Source: Egicoccus sp. AB-alg2 (GTDB taxonomy: Bacteria; Actinomycetota; Nitriliruptoria; Nitriliruptorales; Nitriliruptoraceae). Taken from it: DNA of 64,000 bases. A program made the position numbers and the translations under genes. Each line of letters starts with the position of its first letter. Position 1 is the first letter of the stretch. Positions 58,282 through 64,000 of this stretch are shown one piece after another. The notes beneath the pieces are model-generated. The model was not told the DNA's origin, did no database searches, and saw only the letters and a list, made by a program, of their open reading frames with translations. Location of the stretch: positions 1 to 64,000 of the forward strand of contig NZ_JBGUAX010000006.1 in NCBI RefSeq assembly GCF_041821065.1, given 5' to 3'.

Positions 58282-61221
58282 ATGGCGCGCATGCGGTGGA
58301 GAAGGTCCGTGGTCGGCCTGGCCGGAGCCGGCCTGGTGGCGACGCTGTTGGTGCCGACGATGGCGGGAGCGCAGGACCCCGACGAGGGGTTCGTCGCCGG
58401 CGAGACCGAGGTCGAGTACCCCGAGATCGTCGAGGTGGTCGTCCCCGACCGGGAGACCCTGAGCGAACTGGGGTCGCTCGGGTTCGACGTCGGCGAGGAC
58501 GTCCACGACGTGGAGGGCGGGGTCGAGGCCCACGTCATCGTGACCAAGGAGCAGCGCAAGCAACTGCAGGCGATGAGGAGGGTCACGATCGGCGAGACGC
58601 TGATCACCCAGACCGAGGCCGAGGGGCTGCAGGCCGAGTACGCAGCGATGACCGCCGCGCAGGAGGTGGCGCTCGCCGAGGCCGAGGACGAGGGCGACGA
58701 GCTGCGCATCCAGCGGGCGCAGTGGTACGAGGACCCGAGCCAGGGCCGCTTCCTGGAGATCGAGGTCTGGTCGGAGGCGGGACGCGCGTCGTCGCAGGTG
58801 CAGATCAACGTCACGTTCGACGCCGGCGAGGGCACGCAGATCGGCGCGCCGGGCACCCAGAGCTTCAACCTGTCGCGGTTCGTCGACGCCGGGCAGTACA
58901 TGTTCCACCGGGCCAACTCGCCGGTGCTGATCACCACGGCGAACCCGCCGACGCGCATGCGCGTGGAGAGCCGCCTCGCGGGCGAGGTGATCGGTAGCCG
59001 CGAGGTCGCCGTCCGCCAGGTGATGACCGGAACCGACCGCAAGGGCCCCGGCGCCCCGGTCGACAGCAGCGACACCTACCAGTCCAGCTTCATCGACAAG
59101 TACCTCGACGCCACGGAGAGCCAGGCGCGCATCGAGGCGCTCGCCGCCGAGTTCCCCCACCTGACCGAGATCATCGAACTGCCCCACAAGAGCAACGGTT
59201 ACCGCCGCCCCGCGATGGCGCTGCTCGACCCCGCCGGCAACCGGGTCTCCGTGACCACCGGTCCCGCGGCGGGCGACTACACCTATGCCGCGGCCAGCTA
59301 CGGGCCGGCGGTGCCGGCAGCGGGCGTGCCCGCGGCCGCGACCGGCTTCGCCGTGGCGAACGCGCCCGTGTCCACCACCTTCCCCGACTCGCTGCCGACC
59401 GAAGGCTGTGGCGACTTCGTCGGCTTCCCGGCCGGCGCCATCGCCCTGGTCGACCGCGGCAACTGCACGTTCGCGGAGAAGACCCTGAACGCCCAGAACG
59501 CCGGCGCGGTCGCGGTCGTCATCGTGAACAACGTGGTGGGAGCGCCGACGGCACCGGGTGGGACGGCACTTCCCGGCACGGCGATCTCCACGGTGATGAT
59601 CTCGCAGGCCGACGGCAACCTGATCAAGGACCACCTGGCCGCCTCGACCGGCCGGATCATCCCGGGGGTCGCGGTCAACAACAACGCCCGCGTCACCCTC
59701 GACACGATCGCCTACGGACACGAGGGCGGTAACGACCTCACCATCCAGGCGGTCGACCCGGGGGCGCCGAACTCGCCGCTGAGCGTGTCGGTCTCCGGAA
59801 ACCACATCCAGATCAGCCTGGCGACCAACGCCGCCGGCGCGCGCACGTCGACGGCCGTCCAGGTCCGCGACGCCATCAACGCGCACCCGGAGGCGAGCCA
59901 GCTCGTCCGGGCGTACCGCTACCGCAACAACGCGGGCACGGCGGTGGTGGCACCGACGCCACGCATCCAGTTCGACGACTACCTCCTCGCGCCCGACTCC
60001 GTGTCGCGCGAGCCGTTCACGGTCAAGGTGCTGCGCATCGGACGTCACCGCGACGGCTCCCGCACGGGCGTGTTCGCCTACTCGCAGGAGCACGCCCGTG
60101 AATGGGCGACGCCGCTGGTGGCGGTGGAGACCGCCGAGCGGCTGCTGCGCAACTACGAGAACGACGACAACACGCGTCGGATGGTGAACGACCTGGACAT
60201 CTTCATCGTCCCGTCGATCAACCCGGACGGCACCCACTACTCCATGCACGACTTCGCCCTGCAGCGGCGCACGATGGTCCGCTACTGCGGCGAGGGTCAG
60301 AACAACGACCTGCTCGCCCGCAACACCTGGGGCGTCGACCTCAACCGCAACTTCACGGTCGGCAGCCTCTTCGACGGGTACGCCGGCGCGTCGACCAGCT
60401 GCACGAGCGACACCTTCGCGGGTCCCTCGGAGCTGTCGGAGCCCGAGTCGAAGAACGAGGTGTGGCTGACCGAGCAGTTCCCGAACATCAAGTTCTCGAT
60501 GAACATCCACAGCCACGGCGGCTACTTCATGTGGGCGCCGGGTGCGTACATCTCCAGCGGCCGCGTCTCCCTGCCGCGACCGAGCTACGGCACCGAGCGC
60601 TTCTTCTACGAGGCGTCGGACCACATCCTCAACCGCATCAAGGAGCACCGCGGGACCGTGATCTGGGACTCGCGGGTCGGCCCGATCAGCGACGTGCTGT
60701 ACAGCGCGGCCGGCAACTCCGGTGACGAGCACTTCTACAACCGCGGCATCTTCGCATGGTCGTTCGAGGTCGGCGCGTCGCGGCGCAACGCCGCGAACAC
60801 CGGATGGGTGACCATCGGCAACGGCTTCACGCCGCCGTTCGCCGAGGGCTACGAACAGACCATGGAGTTCTCCAACGGACTGATCGGCATGCTCGAGGTG
60901 GCCCGGATGTACGCCCGTGACACCGTGCCGCCGAAGTCGCAGCTCACGCCCGGTGGCACGACCTTCCCCGGCCCGACGAAGTTCACCTTCCAGGTCGACG
61001 AGCCCGCCGACGTGTACTACACGCTCGACGGCAGCCGCCCGACCTACGACTCGCCCAAGCTCGAGTACCAGGGCCCGCGCCAGTCCGAGGCGTCGATCAC
61101 CATCGACTCCTCCACGACCGTGCGCTGGTTCTCGGTGGACGTGCGCGGGAACGTCGAGGGCAACTACAAGCCCGACGGCAACGGCCAGAACTTCCGCCAG
61201 GTCAAGATCACGATCCGGTGA
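58282..61221 (+). CDS. Secreted M14 zinc carboxypeptidase with inserted PA domain
   Basis: This 979-residue protein has a signal peptide (SVVGLAGAGLVATLLVPTMAGA). The M14 fold begins near residue 270 (FIDKYLDATESQARIEALAAEFPHLTEI) and is interrupted by a protease-associated domain (about 345-475; GAIALVDRGNCTFAEKTLNAQNAGAVAVVIVNN) and a further beta-rich block (about 480-560). It resumes with zinc ligands His604/Glu607 (EHAREW) and His743 or His745 (IHSHGG), with catalytic Glu829 (SFEVGA). A chitobiase-like C-terminal domain (VYYTLDGSRPTYDS) ends it. It should degrade peptides outside the cell. Confidence 0.93.
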   Translation: MARMRWRRSVVGLAGAGLVATLLVPTMAGAQDPDEGFVAGETEVEYPEIVEVVVPDRETLSELGSLGFDVGEDVHDVEGGVEAHVIVTKEQRKQLQAMRRVTIGETLITQTEAEGLQAEYAAMTAAQEVALAEAEDEGDELRIQRAQWYEDPSQGRFLEIEVWSEAGRASSQVQINVTFDAGEGTQIGAPGTQSFNLSRFVDAGQYMFHRANSPVLITTANPPTRMRVESRLAGEVIGSREVAVRQVMTGTDRKGPGAPVDSSDTYQSSFIDKYLDATESQARIEALAAEFPHLTEIIELPHKSNGYRRPAMALLDPAGNRVSVTTGPAAGDYTYAAASYGPAVPAAGVPAAATGFAVANAPVSTTFPDSLPTEGCGDFVGFPAGAIALVDRGNCTFAEKTLNAQNAGAVAVVIVNNVVGAPTAPGGTALPGTAISTVMISQADGNLIKDHLAASTGRIIPGVAVNNNARVTLDTIAYGHEGGNDLTIQAVDPGAPNSPLSVSVSGNHIQISLATNAAGARTSTAVQVRDAINAHPEASQLVRAYRYRNNAGTAVVAPTPRIQFDDYLLAPDSVSREPFTVKVLRIGRHRDGSRTGVFAYSQEHAREWATPLVAVETAERLLRNYENDDNTRRMVNDLDIFIVPSINPDGTHYSMHDFALQRRTMVRYCGEGQNNDLLARNTWGVDLNRNFTVGSLFDGYAGASTSCTSDTFAGPSELSEPESKNEVWLTEQFPNIKFSMNIHSHGGYFMWAPGAYISSGRVSLPRPSYGTERFFYEASDHILNRIKEHRGTVIWDSRVGPISDVLYSAAGNSGDEHFYNRGIFAWSFEVGASRRNAANTGWVTIGNGFTPPFAEGYEQTMEFSNGLIGMLEVARMYARDTVPPKSQLTPGGTTFPGPTKFTFQVDEPADVYYTLDGSRPTYDSPKLEYQGPRQSEASITIDSSTTVRWFSVDVRGNVEGNYKPDGNGQNFRQVKITIR

Positions 61222-61244
61222 CCGCCGGCGTGGCTAGAACCGGG

Positions 61245-61272
61245 GCGGCGCCGACCGCGAGGTCGGCGCCGC
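61245..61272 (+). terminator. Strong hairpin terminator after the peptidase gene
   Basis: A 12-bp perfect stem (gcggcgccgacc/ggtcggcgccgc) with a GCGA tetraloop starts 23 bases after the stop. Confidence 0.75.
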
Positions 61273-61375
61273 TCCGCGGCCGGTCGCCCCACCCGGGTGC
61301 GCGTCCCGCCCAGGGACTTCCGTCCCGCCGCTGATTCAGTGAGACTTCAGCGGGGCGGGGGAGGGAGGACCGCCG

Positions 61376-61945
61376 GTGGGCGCCACAGGAGTGCAGTACG
61401 ACCTCGTCGAGGTACCTGCGCCCGGGCGACCGCCGCCTCCCGCGAGCGTGCCGGTCGAACTGGACGCCACCGACCGGCGGATCCTGGGGCTGTTGTGCGA
61501 GGACGGGCGGATGTCGGTCCGCGGCGTCGCCGAGCGGGCCGGCGTCTCGCGTGCGGCCGCCTACGCACGCATCGAGCGCTTGCGCACCAGCGGGGTCATC
61601 ACCGGGTTCTCGGCACGGCTCGACCCCGGCCGCCTCGGCTTGCAGGTGACCGCGCACATCGTGGTGACCCTCGACCAGCATCGCTGGAGCGGCGCGTTGG
61701 GCGTGTTCCGCGCCATGCCCGAGGTGGCCTACTGCGCGTTGCTGGCCGCCGAGCACGACGCCCTGTTGATCGTGCGAGCCCCGAACGTCGCCACGGTTCG
61801 CGACGTCGTCCTGCAGCGTCTGCAGCGCATGCCGGAGGTGCGCCGGACCCGGACGCTGTTGGTGCTCGACGAGCTGGCCGGGACGGACGCCGACCTGCTG
61901 GCGGCGTCGACACCGCCGGTGGCGTCGCCCGCGCGCGTGTGCTGA
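61376..61945 (+). CDS. Lrp/AsnC-family regulator
   Basis: This 189-residue protein has an HTH (RRILGLLCEDGRMSVRGVAERAGVSRAAAYARIERL, about 34-70). The ligand/assembly RAM domain follows (AHIVVTLDQHRW, VAYCALLAAEHDALLIVRAPN). The first 25 residues are Pro-rich. The GTG start has a GGGAGG site. It stands between the peptidase and a convergent yigZ-like gene. Confidence 0.92.
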   Translation: MGATGVQYDLVEVPAPGRPPPPASVPVELDATDRRILGLLCEDGRMSVRGVAERAGVSRAAAYARIERLRTSGVITGFSARLDPGRLGLQVTAHIVVTLDQHRWSGALGVFRAMPEVAYCALLAAEHDALLIVRAPNVATVRDVVLQRLQRMPEVRRTRTLLVLDELAGTDADLLAASTPPVASPARVC

Positions 61946-61958
61946 CCGCGCGGGGCGG

Positions 61959-62618
61959 TCACGGCTCGACCGGCAGCCGGCGAACCTCGGTACCGAGGTC
62001 CTCGAGGTCGTACGGGATGCCGAGCTCGGCCAGCAGCTGGTGCAGCGCGTCACGGTGTTCGGGCAGCGTGGCGACCTCGAAGACGGCACCGGTGGGGCCG
62101 TAGACCCCCGCGGCGACGTCCGCGCCGCCGGTGAGGTCGGCCCAGGTGCGCAGCCGGTGTTCCAGGCGGCCGGCGGCTTCGTGACCGACCCGGAGGGCGA
62201 CGCGCTCCATGCGCCGCCGCCGTACGCGGCTGGCCGCAGCGACGGCATCGCCCACCGCACCGCCGTAGGCGCGGGTGAGGCCGCCGGTGCCGAGCAGCGT
62301 GCCGCCGAACCAGCGGCTCACGACCGCGACGACGTCCGTGAGTCGGGCCCCGCGCAGGACGGCCAGCATCGGCGCGCCGGCGGTACCGGACGGCTCCGCG
62401 TCGTCGCTGGAGCGTTGACGGCCGCCGTCGTCGCCGACCACCAGCGCCGTGCAGTGGTGACGGGCGTCGTGGAACTCGCGGCGGACCTCGGCGATCACCG
62501 CCTCGGCGTCTTCGAGGTCGGCCACGGGCACGAGGTCGGCGACGAACCGGGACGCCTTGACGACCGACTCGGTGCGGACCGCGTTCGCGATGGTGTCGAG
62601 GGGATCGCCCTCAGGCAC
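61959..62618 (-). CDS. YigZ/IMPACT-family protein
   Basis: This 219-residue protein has KASRFVADLVPVADLEDAEAVIAEVRREFHDARHHCTALVVG and DDAEPSGTAGAPMLAVLRG, both marks of the UPF0029/IMPACT N-terminal domain. A second ferredoxin-like domain follows (VYGPTGAVFEVATLPEHRDALHQLLAEL). Homologues are linked to translation control. The GTG at 62618 overlaps the stop of the DUF2277 gene by eight bases, so the two are coupled. Confidence 0.92.
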   Translation of the reverse strand: MPEGDPLDTIANAVRTESVVKASRFVADLVPVADLEDAEAVIAEVRREFHDARHHCTALVVGDDGGRQRSSDDAEPSGTAGAPMLAVLRGARLTDVVAVVSRWFGGTLLGTGGLTRAYGGAVGDAVAAASRVRRRRMERVALRVGHEAAGRLEHRLRTWADLTGGADVAAGVYGPTGAVFEVATLPEHRDALHQLLAELGIPYDLEDLGTEVRRLPVEP

Positions 62619-62856
62619 GAAGCCGGCGCTGGACGGGTTGTGCGGGCTTGGAACCCGGCGCGAGGACGAGGTCGTCGAGCAGCCGGCGCGTCGCCGAGGC
62701 GATCTCGGTGACGGCGGCGTCGAAGGCCTCCTGATTGGTGGCCGAGGGGACGCGATACCCGCTGATCTTGCGGACGTACTGCAGGGCGGCGTCGCGAACC
62801 TCGACGTCGGTGGCGGGCGGCTCGGCGCCGCGCAGTTGCTGGATGCTTCGGCACAT
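62611..62856 (-). CDS. DUF2277 protein
   Basis: This 81-residue protein starts at the ATG that gives the family head MCRSIQQLRGAEPPATD. ALQYVRKISGYRVPSATNQEAFDAAV follows. DUF2277 is small, helical and unassigned. It is coupled to the yigZ-like gene. Confidence 0.88.
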   Translation of the reverse strand: MCRSIQQLRGAEPPATDVEVRDAALQYVRKISGYRVPSATNQEAFDAAVTEIASATRRLLDDLVLAPGSKPAQPVQRRLRA

Positions 62857-62906
62857 GTCGCCGAGCATACGCCGAGCTGGTCCGACCGTCGCGGCGGGCA
62901 CACCGC

Positions 62907-63263
62907 TCAGCGGGAGGCGCGCGCCTCGTCGCGGTGGAAGCTGCGGTGGAAGCCCTCGCGCACGCCCTCGATGGCTCCGCTGGTGATGCCGCGCGCCTTC
63001 TCCTTGGCGAAGCCGGTGGTGAAGTCGGTGATGTCGGCGTCGTATTCCTCGGCCTGACCGCGCAGGTCGAGCCGGTTGGTGGCCTCGGCGAAGTGGAGGT
63101 AGGTGTCGACGCTGGCCACCACGACCCGCACGTCGACGGTCAGCAGCTCGATGCCGATGAGCGAGACGCGGACGTAGGCGTCGATGACGAGGCCCTTGTC
63201 GAGGATGATGTCGATGACCTCGGCGAGAGTTCCGGAGGCGGGGCGGCGGGCGACGGTCGTCAT
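62907..63263 (-). CDS. Gas-vesicle structural protein GvpA-like, isolated
   Basis: This 118-residue protein has the GvpA/GvpJ core [50 protein letters not shown] (about 12-61). A charged tail of about 55 residues is unlike the short tail of classic GvpA but similar to the longer actinobacterial GvpA/J forms. The shell needs many other gvp genes, and none is in this window. The ATG at 63263 has an AGGA site. Its role without the rest is unclear. Confidence 0.87.
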   Translation of the reverse strand: MTTVARRPASGTLAEVIDIILDKGLVIDAYVRVSLIGIELLTVDVRVVVASVDTYLHFAEATNRLDLRGQAEEYDADITDFTTGFAKEKARGITSGAIEGVREGFHRSFHRDEARASR

Positions 63264-63392
63264 CGGTGTGGTCCTGGCTTCGGGGCAGACGCTGAGGTTC
63301 ACCTGAAGCCGGGAGGGTGGAGCACGGACGCGGACGACCGAAGGGCGGGGGTCGAGCCGCAGATGGTCGCTGCGCTCGCGGTATCGCGCGAT

Positions 63393-63824
63393 TCAGGCGC
63401 GTTCCTGGTGACCGGCCCGTCGGCGGATGGCGCGCGCGCCGCGCAGCCCCGCGTACCCCACGGCCGTGCCGGCGGCCGCGGCGATCACCAACAGCGTCGC
63501 GGACAGCGCGGGCCGCGCGCCGCTGACGGCAGCGCGCGCGGGGGCGGCCGCACGGCCCCGCATCCCGGGTCGCTCCACCGTCTCCAGCAGGCGGTCCAAC
63601 AACTCCGGCGGCGCCACCGGTGGCGTCGCGTCCGCGGTGGCTTCGCCCAGCGCCTGCAGTCCCACCGCCACCTCCTGCTGTCGACGCAGGGCAGCTGCGC
63701 AGGCCTCACATCGGGCGACGTGGCGGCCCACGAGCCGGCGTCGCCAGCGCGGCAGCGTGCCGTCGACGAAGTCGGGCAGGTGGGTCTGCACCTCGCGGCA
63801 GATCCGGCTCGTCGGTTCAGACAC
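63393..63824 (-). CDS. Anti-sigma factor (zf-HC2, ZAS) with one membrane helix
   Basis: This 143-residue protein has a zinc-binding anti-sigma domain with the HxxxCxxC motif HVARCEACAAAL. A linker and one C-terminal membrane helix (LSATLLVIAAAAGTAVGYAG) follow. It should hold the ECF sigma factor encoded just upstream, whose gene overlaps it by eight bases. GTG start. Confidence 0.9.
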   Translation of the reverse strand: MSEPTSRICREVQTHLPDFVDGTLPRWRRRLVGRHVARCEACAAALRRQQEVAVGLQALGEATADATPPVAPPELLDRLLETVERPGMRGRAAAPARAAVSGARPALSATLLVIAAAAGTAVGYAGLRGARAIRRRAGHQERA

Positions 63825-64000
63825 GGTCGACCTCGTGGAGCAGGGCCCGCAGGCGGGCGTGCGCCCGGTGCAGGCGGACCTTCACGGCACTCTCGCTGAG
63901 GCCCAGCAGCCCGGCGGCTTCCTTGGTCGACAGCCCGTGCACGTCGCGCAGGACGACGACGTCGCGGGCAGCCGGCGGCAACCGTTCGATGGCGGCCGCG
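63817..64000 (-). CDS. ECF sigma factor, C-terminal end (partial)
   Basis: The last 60 or so residues of a sigma-70-family factor, cut by the right edge of the window. Region 4 is present: AAIERLPPAARDVVVLRDV, then HTH LSTKEAAGLLGLSESAVKVRLHRAHARLRALL. It overlaps the anti-sigma gene by eight bases, the usual sigma/anti-sigma pairing. Confidence 0.92.
   Translation of the reverse strand, partial: AAAIERLPPAARDVVVLRDVHGLSTKEAAGLLGLSESAVKVRLHRAHARLRALLHEVDRV

Overview
The window is chromosomal DNA from a very high-GC actinobacterium. Many GTG starts, dense head-to-tail coupling (ATGA/GTGA overlaps), several -10 boxes only 7-9 bases upstream of the start codon, and actinobacterial families (DUF3039, Rv1220c-like methyltransferase, DrrAB-type ABC exporters) support this. 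A deep-branching actinobacterial class is possible, because an amidase carries S-layer-homology repeats, but the sequence alone does not settle that. I see no tRNA, rRNA, CRISPR array, insertion sequence or prophage.

Layout. 0.3-1.6 kb: a PuuD-like amidotransferase and a MarR regulator. 1.8-10.6 kb: a carboxylate uptake and use locus, made of a coupled DUF4212/symporter/acetyl-CoA synthetase operon, divergent from a second symporter operon that ends in a LytS/LytTR two-component system. 10.7-18.6 kb: hemW and lepA, normally near neighbours, separated by DUF1269, DinB and VOC genes, a duplicated hairpin repeat and two unknown exported proteins in a less GC-rich stretch. 18.9-26 kb: aldehyde and alcohol dehydrogenases, CBS and DUF3039 proteins, small proteins, an SDR enzyme, a BON protein and an MFS exporter. 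27-34 kb: a polytopic membrane protein, GNAT, a phosphodiesterase, a histidine kinase coupled to a SpoIIAA-like protein, and a secreted PGRP amidase. 34-41 kb: a GGDEF/EAL protein, a K+ channel with two RCK modules, a second zinc alcohol dehydrogenase, a WYL regulator and a DksA-like protein. 41-51 kb: three ABC systems, a GST-like quinone reductase and a large enzyme of unknown function. 51.5-58 kb: RecQ, an O-methyltransferase, an FMN reductase and an SDR-PfkB-SurE operon. 58-64 kb: a 979-residue secreted M14 peptidase, Lrp, YigZ, DUF2277, an isolated gas-vesicle GvpA-like gene, an anti-sigma factor and the end of its ECF sigma gene.

The most notable regulatory signal is a pair of near-identical promoters with MerR/SoxR-type architecture (TTGACC, 19-bp spacer holding a perfect 9-4-9 inverted repeat, TANNNT). 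One drives the DrrAB-like exporter and the other the NADPH-dependent FMN reductase about 11 kb away. The SoxR regulon described in Streptomyces contains these same two kinds of gene, so these units probably form a redox/quinone-responsive regulon. Its regulator is not in the window. A second shared operator-promoter motif (CGGAC-N7-GTCCG-N10-TAGCGT) links the DinB-VOC operon with the region upstream of the exporter.
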